Origin: Oscillatoria sp. FACHB-1406
Lineage (GTDB): Bacteria; Cyanobacteriota; Cyanobacteriia; Cyanobacteriales; Spirulinaceae
DNA length: 64,000 bases
Direction: 5' to 3'
NCBI RefSeq assembly: GCF_014698145.1
Contig: NZ_JACJSM010000029.1
Coordinates: 1 to 64,000 of the forward strand
Below are positions 7,723 to 16,719 of the stretch, one piece after another. The notes beneath the pieces were generated by a model. The model had not been told where the DNA came from, did no database searches, and worked only from the letters and a program-made list of their open reading frames with translations. How positions within the stretch are numbered: the stretch's first letter is position 1; every line of letters begins with the position of its first letter. Position numbers and translations under genes: made by a program.

Positions 7723-8316
7723 ATGCTCTATACTCTCTGTGCGCTTATTGGCGGTGCCTTTGTCCTCCTCGCTGCCGTTGGCGGTATCGACGGGCCGGAT
7801 TTTGACTTTGACTTTGACACCGATTTAGACTTTCCGCCCCACTCCCCCACAGAGGAATCTCTTTTCGATCGCCCGCGCCCCCGAAAACCCTTTTGGCTGC
7901 CTTTCTTCAGTCTGAAGTTTTGGACGTTTGGAGTCTGTTTCTTTGGGCTAACAGGGATAGTTCTATCGCGCATTCCCTCAAATTTATCGCCCGTTGCGAT
8001 CGCGGCAATTTCTGCCATTATGGGCATCTTTTTAGGCACGTTCGTTGCCTTAGTATTGCAACATTTACGCCGTCACCAAGCTAACAGTTTAATTCGCCCG
8101 AACGACTTAATCGGACTTCCAGGCGTTGTCGAAATTCCTGTCGCTCGCGATCGCAAGGGGAAAATCCGAGTTAGCGTTAAAGGCTCGAATCTTGATTTAA
8201 TCGCCTTAACGGAAAGCGATCGCAACTTCGAGCGCGGCGAAAAGGTCTACATTGTCGGCAGCGAAAACCATAAAGTTTGGGTCGTAGAACCAGAAATATT
8301 AGAGAGTAATCCCTAA
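7723..8316 (+). CDS. NfeD-like membrane protein
   Basis: 197 residues. There is a membrane segment at the N terminus (about 2-22), a striking acidic stretch DFDFDFDTDLDF (about 27-38), two further membrane segments (about 66-84 and 91-117), and a C-terminal OB-fold NfeD domain (about 125-192, NDLIGLPGVVEIPVARDRKG). NfeD proteins such as B. subtilis YuaF are encoded next to flotillins and help organise membrane microdomains. It ends 8 bp before the first flotillin gene, so the three genes probably form one operon. Confidence 0.8.
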   Translation: MLYTLCALIGGAFVLLAAVGGIDGPDFDFDFDTDLDFPPHSPTEESLFDRPRPRKPFWLPFFSLKFWTFGVCFFGLTGIVLSRIPSNLSPVAIAAISAIMGIFLGTFVALVLQHLRRHQANSLIRPNDLIGLPGVVEIPVARDRKGKIRVSVKGSNLDLIALTESDRNFERGEKVYIVGSENHKVWVVEPEILESNP

Positions 8317-8324
8317 AAAAAATT

Positions 8325-9770
8325 ATGAATTATTCCAAAGTCACTATCCCGACAACCTCAGAAAATACCGCTTTAGTCGCCAGCGTTCCGGTTAGCCCCA
8401 ACTCTCCAGCAAAAGCCCAGCCGCAAGTGCTGAAAGCGCAACTCTTCTCGCTCGGTTCCTTGGGCTTAGCCCTCATTGGAGTTATCGTTCTCGTTTGGTT
8501 TATTAAAAGTTTTCTCTGTATTTGTAAGCCCAACGAAGTCTTAATTTTATCGGGACGCAAGCGGAAAACAGACGAAGGAAAAGAAGTCGGTTATCGCGTT
8601 ATTTTTGGCGGACGAGCGATTCGCATTCCCATTGTTGAAACCATTAAACGGATGGATTTAACGATTATGCCGGTTCCAGTTGAAGTGCGTAATGCTTATT
8701 CTAAAGGGGGAACACCGCTGAATATTCAAGCGATTGCTAATGTTAAAATATCGAGCAATCCTCATGTTGTGGGTAACGCGATCGAACGCTTTCTCGATCG
8801 CGGGCGTTCCGAACTAACTCGCGTCGCCCAAGAAACCCTAGAAGGCAACCTGCGCGGCGTTGTCGCCACCCTCACTCCCGAAGAACTCAACGAAGATCGC
8901 TTGCGCTTCGCCGAACAAATTGCCAAAGATGTCGAACGCGATCTCGCCAAACTGGGACTGCAACTCGACACGCTCAAAATTCAGAGCGTTTCCGATGATG
9001 TCGATTATCTCAGTTCCATCGGTCGCAAACAAATCGCCGCGATTGTACGCGATGCTGAAATTGCTGAGGCGGAAGCCCTTGGGGAAGCCGAACGCATCGA
9101 AGCCGACTGCCAGCGTCAGTCTGAAGTTGCGAAGACTCAAGCACAGACAGCGATTCAACAAAAACAAAACCTGCTGCGTAAAATTAAAGCCGAACTGGAA
9201 CAGCAGGCGCGTTCCGAAGAAGAACGAACTACCGCCGCCGCCAAAGAAGCGCGCGCCCGCGCCGAACAATTGTTGCAAACCGTGCGCGCCGAACTCGAAC
9301 GCTTGCGTTTAGAAGCCGATACGGTTTTGCCTGCCGATGCGCGACGACAAGCGCAGGAGTTGCAAGCTAGAGGGACAGCTTCTACGCTGGCGGAAAATGC
9401 CCGCGCCGCTGCGATCGCGAATACCATGCTTTCGGAAGTTTGGCAAGAGATTGGAGCCGACGCATCCGAATTATTCTTGATTCAACAAATAGAAAATGTT
9501 CTGCGTCAAGCTGCTCGCGTTCCCGAACGTCTTAAACTCGAAAATGTGAATGTTATTGACACGGGCGACGGCAAATCGATCGCGAGTTTAATGAAAGCTT
9601 ACCCCGAAATCGTGCGTCAGTTTCTTGCTCAAGTTGACCAAACTTTGGGCATTAAAGTTGCTGGAACTTTGGGTGCAACCCATTCAAACTCTAGCACGAC
9701 AACGATCCCCTCAAAACTCATTTCTACGAGCCACAGCACGAGAGTCGAAGGAGATGGGACGATGGAGTGA
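8325..9770 (+). CDS. Flotillin-like SPFH/band-7 protein, first copy
   Basis: 481 residues. A ~40-residue N-terminal tail precedes one membrane segment (about 47-67), then the SPFH domain (about 68-250, CKPNEVLILSG and NAYSKGGTPLNIQAIANVKI) and a long Ala/Glu-rich coiled coil (about 250-375) typical of flotillins. Flotillins oligomerise in the membrane and scaffold lipid microdomains with NfeD partners. It is longer than the second copy at both termini, with a Ser/Thr-rich tail after residue 445. The gap to the second flotillin (115 bp) contains AT-rich tandem motifs. Confidence 0.85.
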   Translation: MNYSKVTIPTTSENTALVASVPVSPNSPAKAQPQVLKAQLFSLGSLGLALIGVIVLVWFIKSFLCICKPNEVLILSGRKRKTDEGKEVGYRVIFGGRAIRIPIVETIKRMDLTIMPVPVEVRNAYSKGGTPLNIQAIANVKISSNPHVVGNAIERFLDRGRSELTRVAQETLEGNLRGVVATLTPEELNEDRLRFAEQIAKDVERDLAKLGLQLDTLKIQSVSDDVDYLSSIGRKQIAAIVRDAEIAEAEALGEAERIEADCQRQSEVAKTQAQTAIQQKQNLLRKIKAELEQQARSEEERTTAAAKEARARAEQLLQTVRAELERLRLEADTVLPADARRQAQELQARGTASTLAENARAAAIANTMLSEVWQEIGADASELFLIQQIENVLRQAARVPERLKLENVNVIDTGDGKSIASLMKAYPEIVRQFLAQVDQTLGIKVAGTLGATHSNSSTTTIPSKLISTSHSTRVEGDGTME

Positions 9771-9885
9771 CAGGGGGGACGAGCAGACCGCGTGAATTTT
9801 GAATGCGTGAATGTCTATAGGGGGGTATGAAATGAAGCATTTACTATTCAGTATTCACTATTTATTACTCACTCTTTATTAAATC

Positions 9886-11127
9886 ATGGAAATTCTTGTA
9901 GCACTTCTCAGTCTTATCGGTCTTGGTTCGGGCGCAACATTATTTGTGATTCGCAACCTTTATTATATTTGTCAGCCCAGCGAAGTTTTGATTTTTGCAG
10001 GTTCGCCAACGCGGACTTCCGACGATCGCAAAGTTGGCTATCGGTTAGTCAAAGGCGGCAGCAGCATTCGCGTACCGCTCCTAGAACAAGCCTTCCGCAT
10101 GGATTTGACCAATATCATCATCGAATTAAAAGTAGCGAATGCTTATTCAAAAGGCGGTATTCCGCTAACGGTGGAAGGCGTAGCGAATATTAAGATCGCT
10201 GGCGAAGAGCCGACGATTCACAACGCGATCGAACGTTTGCTCGGAAAAACTCGCCAAGAAATCGAGCAATTTGCAAAGGAAACCTTAGAAGGAAATTTAC
10301 GCGGTGTTTTAGCGAGCTTAACCCCAGAACAAGTCAATGAAGATAAAATTGCTTTTGCTCATAGTTTGCTCGAAGAAGCAGAAGACGATCTAGAAAAATT
10401 GGGATTAATTCTTGACAACTTACAGATCAAAAATATTTCCGATGAGGTGGGATATTTAGATTCTTTGGGGCGCAAGCAACAAGCGGATTTGATTCGAGAT
10501 GCGCGCATTGCTGAAGCACAAGCAAAGGCGGAATCGGCGATTCAAACCGCAGAAAATCAAAAAATCACGGCATTGCGGCGCATCGAACGCGATATCGAAA
10601 TTTCTAAGGCTGAAGCGGAACGGCGGATTCAAGATGCGCTGACAAAGCGGGTGGCAATGGTAACGGAAGCAGAAGCAGAAATTGCCGCCGAAGTGGTGCG
10701 AACGCAGGCAGATGTCGCCGTGCAAAACGAACGAATCAAGCAAGTCCAGCAGCAATTGCAAGCGGATGTGGTTGCGCCTGCGGAGGCGGAATGCAAGCGC
10801 GCGATCGCGCAGGCAAAGGGAGAAGCTTCGCGTATCATTGAAGATGGCAAGGCTCAAGCCGAAGGGATTAAGAGCTTAGCGGAATCTTGGCAAGCAGCGG
10901 GAACAAATGCACGCGACATTTTCTTGTTCCAAAAACTGGATGTTTTGATGAAGATTCTGGCTGAATCCGTGCCGGAAGTGGAAGTCCAAAATGTTACCGT
11001 AATCGATACAACCACCGGAAATACCGCCGTTAATTTGGCTTCTTTCCTGGAACAATTGCGCCAGACGACGGGGATGGACGTACCGAAATTAGTGCGCCAT
11101 CTTTCGGGCGATAAGCCAGATCGGTAA
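9886..11127 (+). CDS. Flotillin-like SPFH/band-7 protein, second copy
   Basis: 413 residues. A membrane segment at the N terminus (about 3-24) is followed directly by YYICQPSEVLIFAG and the SPFH domain with NAYSKGGIPLTVEGVANIKI, clearly paralogous to the upstream copy. A coiled coil follows (about 205-330, EA-rich). Tandem unequal flotillins plus NfeD suggest a hetero-oligomeric membrane scaffold, by analogy with FloT/FloA. It is in an operon-like arrangement with the genes at 7723 and 8325. Confidence 0.85.
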   Translation: MEILVALLSLIGLGSGATLFVIRNLYYICQPSEVLIFAGSPTRTSDDRKVGYRLVKGGSSIRVPLLEQAFRMDLTNIIIELKVANAYSKGGIPLTVEGVANIKIAGEEPTIHNAIERLLGKTRQEIEQFAKETLEGNLRGVLASLTPEQVNEDKIAFAHSLLEEAEDDLEKLGLILDNLQIKNISDEVGYLDSLGRKQQADLIRDARIAEAQAKAESAIQTAENQKITALRRIERDIEISKAEAERRIQDALTKRVAMVTEAEAEIAAEVVRTQADVAVQNERIKQVQQQLQADVVAPAEAECKRAIAQAKGEASRIIEDGKAQAEGIKSLAESWQAAGTNARDIFLFQKLDVLMKILAESVPEVEVQNVTVIDTTTGNTAVNLASFLEQLRQTTGMDVPKLVRHLSGDKPDR

Positions 11128-11199
11128 TAATGATTTTTATCCGGAAGGCTGGAGCGAGCGGCTGAAGGGAAATAGTAACGCATCTGCCAAGTAGGACTT

Positions 11200-12336
11200 A
11201 TGACTTTCTCCATTGCTGACTCTGTTGCTAAAACAACTGTCCCGGCTAAATCGCCCCGCCTGTTAGCGGAATCGCATCGAGATCCGCGCGGGTTGTGGAT
11301 TGCCGCGATCGCTATTTCCGCGATCGCGCACCTCGCGTTGGGATGGGCTGTCGTCCGCGTGTTGCTTGTCGAAGGCAAAGCCAATGCTAAATCCCAAGAC
11401 ATCATTCGCGTTGAAGCCGTCACCGTCCAGCCAACGCCCCAAGTTTCCCCTCAATCCCTCGCCCGCGTTGAAACTGCGCCCGCTCCCGTACCGCAATCTT
11501 CCCCCCAAACTCAAGAGCAACGCCGTACAACGCCGAACGCCCCCGCCAAAACCCAGCCTCAAACCGCAGCAATACCCGCCCCTGTTGAAAAGAAACCGAC
11601 TTGGCGCTGGTTTCGCTCCGACGCGCGCACGGGAGCGAACAATGCACCAGAAAGCGCGATCGCGGACTCTACCGGAAACCCTTCCGAGCGGAGAACGGCA
11701 GAGCAAATTCGCGCTAACCGCCAATCTCGTAGCAGTGCAAGCAATTCTTCACCCCTCATTAACGACTCCGCCCCTTCCGCGCGCGGCGATTCCAGTCCTA
11801 CTAACAGTACAGTTCGCAGATACGGCGGTTCTGCCTCCGGTTCTGACTCGATCTGGAATGACTCGCCTAATACCTCCTCTTCTCCCCGACGTTGGAATTC
11901 AGGACAAAGCAATTCCGGTTCCCCCGCTCCGAACAACGATTCTACTTCGGGTTCGAGTTCGCCTCCCGCCACGGAAACGCCGCAAAGCCAAGGCGCTAGC
12001 GCCTCCCTCGGGACACCCCGCCTTACCCGCCCGAATTCCGACGTTCCGGATAGCCTCGCCGCGCCTCTCCAAAGCAGCCAACAGCTATCTAAACTTCCTT
12101 TTGGCGTTCGTTTGGAAGGACGCTCGGTGCTGGAAGTGACGGCGGTTATCGAAGCAAACGGCAAAGCAACCGTCTACGGAACAAAGGTTGTATCCGGCAG
12201 TTTGAGCCAAGCACAAGCGCAACAACTCGGCAAACAGCTTGTGGAAAGCTGGAAGTTTCGACCGACTTATATGGGCGATCGCGCCGTAGCTCAGGAATAC
12301 CTCATCCAACTCAGTCTTGCGCCGTTAGTGAATTAA
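11200..12336 (+). CDS. TonB-like energy transducer protein
   Basis: 378 residues. One membrane segment lies near the N terminus (about 31-54, AIAISAIAHLALGWAVV). A very long Pro/Ser/Asn-rich low-complexity linker follows (about 70-290), then a C-terminal TonB-type fold (about 300-375, SVLEVTAVIEANGKATVYG..ESWKFRPTYMG). This is the layout of TonB-family proteins that couple the inner membrane to outer-membrane receptors. No ExbD is adjacent; the only ExbB/TolQ-like gene is at 36403. It lies 72 bp after the second flotillin gene, so it may be transcribed with the flotillins. Confidence 0.75.
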   Translation: MTFSIADSVAKTTVPAKSPRLLAESHRDPRGLWIAAIAISAIAHLALGWAVVRVLLVEGKANAKSQDIIRVEAVTVQPTPQVSPQSLARVETAPAPVPQSSPQTQEQRRTTPNAPAKTQPQTAAIPAPVEKKPTWRWFRSDARTGANNAPESAIADSTGNPSERRTAEQIRANRQSRSSASNSSPLINDSAPSARGDSSPTNSTVRRYGGSASGSDSIWNDSPNTSSSPRRWNSGQSNSGSPAPNNDSTSGSSSPPATETPQSQGASASLGTPRLTRPNSDVPDSLAAPLQSSQQLSKLPFGVRLEGRSVLEVTAVIEANGKATVYGTKVVSGSLSQAQAQQLGKQLVESWKFRPTYMGDRAVAQEYLIQLSLAPLVN

Positions 12337-12394
12337 AAATTTTATTGGACATTTTCGGTTGCGATGTGCTAAAATAATAAAACTGTGAAATACT

Positions 12395-12465
12395 GCGGGC
12401 ATAGTTTAGTGGTAAAACCATAGCCTTCCAAGCTATTGATGCGAGTTCGATTCTCGCTGCCCGCT
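12395..12465 (+). tRNA. trnG: tRNA-Gly (TCC)
   Basis: 71 nt. The acceptor stem GCGGGCA pairs with TGCCCGC, the anticodon loop reads CTTCCAA with anticodon TCC, and the T arm contains the GTTCGATTC loop. CCA is not encoded. A TTGGAC/TAAAAT pair at 12345-12350 and 12370-12375 (19-bp spacing) could be its promoter. Confidence 0.95.
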
Positions 12466-12480
12466 TCTTAAGTATTATTG

Positions 12481-12555
12481 GTATAGCACTACCCAGTTTG
12501 GAATGTACGTTTCTAAAAGCTGAAAGTCTTGGCTGGTGGGCGCTGCCCACCCTAC
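12481..12555. repeat. Dispersed ~75-bp repeat, copy A
   Basis: Starts with GTATAGCACTAC, contains TACGTTTCT and AAGTCTTGGCTGGTGGGCGC, and ends in the GGTGGGCGCTGCCCACC palindrome plus CTACT. It matches copies at 37045-37120 and 43286-43363 in order and spacing. It lies just after tRNA-Gly. Confidence 0.7.
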
Positions 12556-12607
12556 TTTTTTCTGGGGTTTCAGATATTTTCGCTCTATCTAATAACCGAT
12601 TAGCCTG

Positions 12608-13270
12608 TTAGGGTTGAGCGATGGTTCTTGCGACAACGACCATTCCCGCTACTTCGATCCCCTGTTGTCGCAACGTTTGGGCGGCGGAAAGGGCGGTTGC
12701 GCCTGTGGTGTAAATATCGTCTACAAGCAGCACGGGTGCGTTCGGTTTCCGCTTTTGGAAGGGTTTTCCGACAATGAAGGCTTCCGAGACATTGGCGGCG
12801 CGATCGCTCGCTTTTAGGCCGAACATTGCTTCGGTATCTTTGCAGCGTTCCAACCCCAAAGGCTGCAACGGCAAGCGGGTATACTGACAAAAGTTGCGCC
12901 CGATTAATTCGGCTTGATTGAATCCGCGTTGTTTGAGTTTGCGCGGGTGTAGGGGAATGGGAACGACGATCGCACCTTTGAGGGGAGTGGCAAAGGGCGA
13001 CTCCAGCCATGCTTTACCGAGGGAAAATCCGAGCAGTTGCGCCAGTTCGGGATGATTTTCGTATTTGAGGGTTGCGATCGCGCGTTTCAAAACTCCGCCG
13101 TAATTCCCCCATGCAAACCAGGGTAACTCGCCTTGCCAATCTCGTTCTGGGTGCGATCTCTGCATTTTCTGTAACTGCTTGGCGCACCAAGGACACAGCG
13201 ATGACTCCGCCGCGCGATCGCACAGCGGACAGTTCGGCTTAACCAGCAAAGATAGCAACCCCTTCAGCAT
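12608..13270 (-). CDS. comF: ComF-family phosphoribosyltransferase-like protein
   Basis: 220 residues. The N-terminal zinc-knuckle cysteines C14, C17, C26 and C29 (CPLC..CPWC) are followed by a PRT-fold domain containing the PRPP loop VLLVDDIYTTGAT (about 180-192) and the KQRGFNQAELI motif. This is the ComF/GntX family, linked to DNA uptake in competent bacteria. The length is typical. It is divergent from ftrC across 131 bp. Confidence 0.88.
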   Translation of the reverse strand: MLKGLLSLLVKPNCPLCDRAAESSLCPWCAKQLQKMQRSHPERDWQGELPWFAWGNYGGVLKRAIATLKYENHPELAQLLGFSLGKAWLESPFATPLKGAIVVPIPLHPRKLKQRGFNQAELIGRNFCQYTRLPLQPLGLERCKDTEAMFGLKASDRAANVSEAFIVGKPFQKRKPNAPVLLVDDIYTTGATALSAAQTLRQQGIEVAGMVVVARTIAQP

Positions 13271-13401
13271 TCTTTTAATTTTTCCTAAGATTGCTTGACA
13301 AAAATGTAAAACACTGCGTAAATACGAGCCGGTATTGAGGATTGACGCTCTAAGCTACAATAACTAAAAAATTAGTTTGTTATCTAACATAAATCTCAAT
13401 T

Positions 13402-13770
13402 ATGTCATCCACCGAAAACAATAATACAGAAAACCTTAAAAACCTCGAGGCAATGAGACACTTTGCCGAGCAATATGCAAAACGAACCGATACTTACTTT
13501 TGCATCGATCCGTCTGTCACCGCCGTTGTTATCGAAGGTTTAGCCAAACACAAAGAAGAACTCGGTTCGCCCTTATGCCCCTGCCGTCACTACGAAGATA
13601 AAGAAGCAGAAGTTAAAAATACTTATTGGAACTGTCCTTGCGTTCCCATGCGCGAGCGCAAAGACTGTCACTGTATGTTGTTCATCACCCCCGATAACGA
13701 ATTTGCCGGCGAACAACAAGAAATTGAGATTGAAGAAATCCTCAAAGTTCGCGAAAGCATGAAAGGTTAA
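13402..13770 (+). CDS. ftrC: Ferredoxin-thioredoxin reductase catalytic subunit
   Basis: 122 residues. Six of the seven cysteines (C59-P-C61, C78-P-C80, C89-H-C91) form the CPC-x16-CPC-x8-CHC pattern that binds the [4Fe-4S] cluster and carries the active disulfide. The enzyme passes electrons from photosystem I-reduced ferredoxin to thioredoxin, controlling carbon metabolism in light. It works with the variable subunit FtrV, which is not in this window. It is a strong marker of oxygenic phototrophs. Confidence 0.96.
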   Translation: MSSTENNNTENLKNLEAMRHFAEQYAKRTDTYFCIDPSVTAVVIEGLAKHKEELGSPLCPCRHYEDKEAEVKNTYWNCPCVPMRERKDCHCMLFITPDNEFAGEQQEIEIEEILKVRESMKG

Positions 13771-13946
13771 TTTTGTCTGTATCGGGGCGTTCTCTTCCGC
13801 AAGACTTTTAGGAGTGCGAGCGTCCTGGTAATTCAAAACTAAAAATGTCACTTAAAACTCAATCTCGATCGATAAGCTAAAGTTCCATTCAATGAAGTAA
13901 TAAAGATTTTTATCGATGTTCTCTTTACGCTCTGAACGCCGAATTC

Positions 13947-14360
13947 GTGGATAATTTAACTGAATTTCAGCAAGGCATCAAACAATTTAACCGCCAAGAT
14001 TTTTATGCCTGTCACGATACTTTAGAAGCGTTGTGGATAGAAGCAGAACAGTCCGACAAACAGTTTTATCAAGGCATCTTGCAAATCGCAGTCGGTTGCT
14101 ACCACCTCACCAATTTAAACTGGCGCGGTGCAGTCATTTTATTAGGCGAGGGAACGCGACGCATTCGGGACTATCAGCCAACTTATGAAAATATTGATGT
14201 TGCCAGCCTTTTAGATGAAAGTTTAACGCTGCTAGAAACGCTACAGCACATCGAACCCGATCGCGTTTCCACCATTTTAGCGAAACTCCAAGCCCCGGCG
14301 AGCGAGAATTTACGCGATCGCTGGCCGCAGATTCAATTCGTTCCAATTTCGCTTCCCTAA
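13947..14360 (+). CDS. DUF309 domain-containing protein
   Basis: 137 residues starting at GTG. It begins FQQGIKQFNRQDFYACHDTLEALW (the HxxLE-type DUF309 signature) followed by FYQGILQIAVGCYHL. This is a small helical TPR-like fold of unknown function, frequent in cyanobacteria and plastids. A single soluble domain with typical length. It converges with the metallophosphoesterase gene 71 bp downstream. Confidence 0.85.
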   Translation: MDNLTEFQQGIKQFNRQDFYACHDTLEALWIEAEQSDKQFYQGILQIAVGCYHLTNLNWRGAVILLGEGTRRIRDYQPTYENIDVASLLDESLTLLETLQHIEPDRVSTILAKLQAPASENLRDRWPQIQFVPISLP

Positions 14361-14431
14361 AAAGCGATCGGGAGTTTCTTCCCCCAAATCGATCGCGTTT
14401 CTGTTCTCAATTCAAAAACTCCCGGCAAATT

Positions 14432-15328
14432 TCATTTCATTTCAGAAATCGATGTTTTTATCGAACCCACATTATTAGCACTGACTGCATCGTTATTCAA
14501 CGGAACTAACTCAATCGCGCTGACTTCCGGCGGACAATAAAATCGTCCTGGAAAATAACACCCCAAACCGCGATTCACATAAAGTTGCAGATTGCCAACG
14601 CGATGCAACCCTTGTCCCCATTCCCAATGCTGCACGACGCGCGAACATTTTTCAAACAGCGGAATTTTTTTCCTTACCGCCAGAGGTAAATTGCGACGAC
14701 CCCAAGGAACAACTAATTGCGGTAATAATCCTAACCCAGGAATGCCAATTTGTCCGCCGTGGGTGTGACCGGAGAGTTGCAGATCGACGCGCCAACGCTG
14801 TAAAATTTCGGCAGTGTCGGGATTGTGTGAGAGGACGATGCGGGGAACGGCGGGATCGAGTTGGTTGAAGACAGTGCTAGGACGAAATTTCCCCGACCAA
14901 AAATCAGCGAGTCCGACGATCGCGAATGCTTCATCAAAGGGATAAGCAATCTCATTACACAGGACTTTAATCCCGATCTCGGTTAGCGCTGCGGTAACTT
15001 TCTGCTTTGATTGAGGTTTATAAACATCGTGATTGCCCAAACAAGCATAAACCCCGGAGCGACTTTTTAGTTTTTTGAGCGCGCGAACCAGGGAACGGAG
15101 GGGGGTGGTCTTGTCGGTGATATAGTCGCCCGTCAGCAGGATTAAATCGGGATTTTCTCGATTCGCCGCTTCAATAACGCGGGCGAGTAGTTTATCGGAG
15201 AGACTCTCGCCGTCATAATGGAAATCAGAGAGTTGTACTAATTTTAAGCCGGTTAGGGCTGGAGGCAAATCGGCGATCGCGATTTTGAATCGTTCTACTT
15301 TTAAATCTTCTCTGAGAATTGGACGCAT
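14432..15328 (-). CDS. Metallophosphoesterase (YaeI-like)
   Basis: 298 residues. All calcineurin-like metal-binding motifs are present in order: QLSDFHYDG, LLTGDYITD, CLGNHDVY, VLSHNPD and LSGHTHGGQ. The domain resembles the YaeI/UDP-2,3-diacylglucosamine-type phosphodiesterases, but the substrate cannot be told. It has no membrane segment, unlike many relatives. A low-complexity Asn/Ser tail follows the domain. Divergent from lipB. Confidence 0.88.
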   Translation of the reverse strand: MRPILREDLKVERFKIAIADLPPALTGLKLVQLSDFHYDGESLSDKLLARVIEAANRENPDLILLTGDYITDKTTPLRSLVRALKKLKSRSGVYACLGNHDVYKPQSKQKVTAALTEIGIKVLCNEIAYPFDEAFAIVGLADFWSGKFRPSTVFNQLDPAVPRIVLSHNPDTAEILQRWRVDLQLSGHTHGGQIGIPGLGLLPQLVVPWGRRNLPLAVRKKIPLFEKCSRVVQHWEWGQGLHRVGNLQLYVNRGLGCYFPGRFYCPPEVSAIELVPLNNDAVSANNVGSIKTSISEMK

Positions 15329-15419
15329 GAAGAGAGTGAATGGTTATTGGAGAATAGAGAATCAGGAGTGGAGAACCGTGCGTTACAAGCATAGCCTATC
15401 GATTTAGGGAATAGGAAAG

Positions 15420-16085
15420 ATGACAGACTGTTCGCGGCGCTGCTGTCGGTGGGAAAATCGAGGATTAGTCCCCTATTTGGAAGCTTGGGCGTATCAGCGA
15501 TCGCTTGTCGAAGCGCGCTTAGAAGCGCCCGCGCTTGAAGATGTCTTAGTATTAGTCGAACATCCGCCCGTTTATACGTTGGGGACGGGCGCAAGTTTAG
15601 AATTTCTTAAATTCGATCCCGCCCAAAGCGACTTTGAAGTGCATCGTATCGATCGCGGCGGCGAAGTGACGTATCATTGTCCCGGGCAAATTGTCGGCTA
15701 TCCCATCCTCAACTTGCATTACTACCAAAAAGATTTGCACTGGTATTTGCGGCAACTCGAGGAAGTTATTTTGCGAACGCTGGCGGGTTATGGGTTACGA
15801 GGCGAACGGGTGGAAGGATTGACGGGCGTTTGGGTGGAAGGGTATAAAGTGGCAGCGATCGGCATTAAAGTCAAACGTTGGATTACCTTGCACGGATTTG
15901 CCCTCAATGTTTGCCCGGATTTAAGCGGATTTTCTTGCATCGTCCCCTGCGGAATTGTCGATAAACCCGTCGGCAGTTTAGCGCAATTTCTTCCCAATAT
16001 TGAGTTAAAAAGCGTCCGCCGCGATCTCGCCCGTTCCTTCGCTGAAGTCTTCCAAATCGAACTCGTTCTCGCGGAAAATGGGTGA
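15420..16085 (+). CDS. lipB: Lipoyl(octanoyl) transferase LipB
   Basis: 221 residues. It has the [17 protein letters not shown] signature, the catalytic lysine in [14 protein letters not shown], and the acyl-accepting cysteine in SCIVPCGI. It transfers octanoyl groups from acyl carrier protein to lipoyl domains of dehydrogenases and the glycine cleavage system; LipA then adds sulfur (not in window). The Cys/Arg-rich first ten residues are unusual, and a later internal start cannot be excluded. Confidence 0.93.
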   Translation: MTDCSRRCCRWENRGLVPYLEAWAYQRSLVEARLEAPALEDVLVLVEHPPVYTLGTGASLEFLKFDPAQSDFEVHRIDRGGEVTYHCPGQIVGYPILNLHYYQKDLHWYLRQLEEVILRTLAGYGLRGERVEGLTGVWVEGYKVAAIGIKVKRWITLHGFALNVCPDLSGFSCIVPCGIVDKPVGSLAQFLPNIELKSVRRDLARSFAEVFQIELVLAENG

Positions 16086-16155
16086 AATAAGGCAAGTATT
16101 TCCGATGGAATGCTGAACCAATCGAGTATACCGTCAACTATTGGGAGTAAAAATT

Positions 16156-16668
16156 ATGTTCAAAAGAAGTCGAATCCTCGCTGTAACAATTTGTATAATA
16201 AGTTTAAGCGCGATCGGGGGTTGCAATATTGAAGCGAGTTCTTCCGACGGACAAGAGTCAAGAAATTCTAACTCCATAGATAGCTGGGAGAAGAGTTCTG
16301 GAACCATGATTGATTCACAATACAGCATCACTCAAAACAAGGGGAGTGGCAAAATTGGTAAACTTTCAGGTTCGATGTTTATTAATATCGCTCGAAAACC
16401 CCCTTTAAATACTCATCTCGCTCGAGAACTTCCTTCAAATTATCCTCCAGTCAATATCGAGATGCAAGTTATTGTCGGTAAAGGTTCGGTTAGAACGTCT
16501 CTGCGCACTCCCGACGGACAGATTATTACTGCTACTGCTTCTCCAGGTTCTCCAGCTAATCTCCAAGGACTTTCTAAAGCCGATTCATGGTCGCGGCTGC
16601 GCGTCAAGCTAGAAGCCTTAGAGGGGAGTGCAGAACAAATTGAATATACTTTCACCTATCGAGAGTAA
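16156..16668 (+). CDS. Putative lipoprotein of unknown function
   Basis: 170 residues from the ATG at 16156; the frame also opens five codons earlier at TTG. The N terminus is a lipoprotein signal with basic MFKRSR, a hydrophobic core and the lipobox LSAIGGC (Cys at about 24). The mature part is a Ser-rich linker and a small beta-rich domain without recognised motifs. It is divergent or isolated from its neighbours and unrecognised. Confidence 0.65.
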   Translation: MFKRSRILAVTICIISLSAIGGCNIEASSSDGQESRNSNSIDSWEKSSGTMIDSQYSITQNKGSGKIGKLSGSMFINIARKPPLNTHLARELPSNYPPVNIEMQVIVGKGSVRTSLRTPDGQIITATASPGSPANLQGLSKADSWSRLRVKLEALEGSAEQIEYTFTYRE

Positions 16669-16719
16669 AAATAAGGATTAACTCAATATCGTAACGCTAG
16701 AAAAGTAATTTTAGCTCTC

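Noticed and set aside
11300-12139. Long open frames in alternative phases of the TonB-like gene
   Set aside because: They result from the GC-rich Pro/Ser linker; only the annotated frame has a membrane segment and a TonB end.
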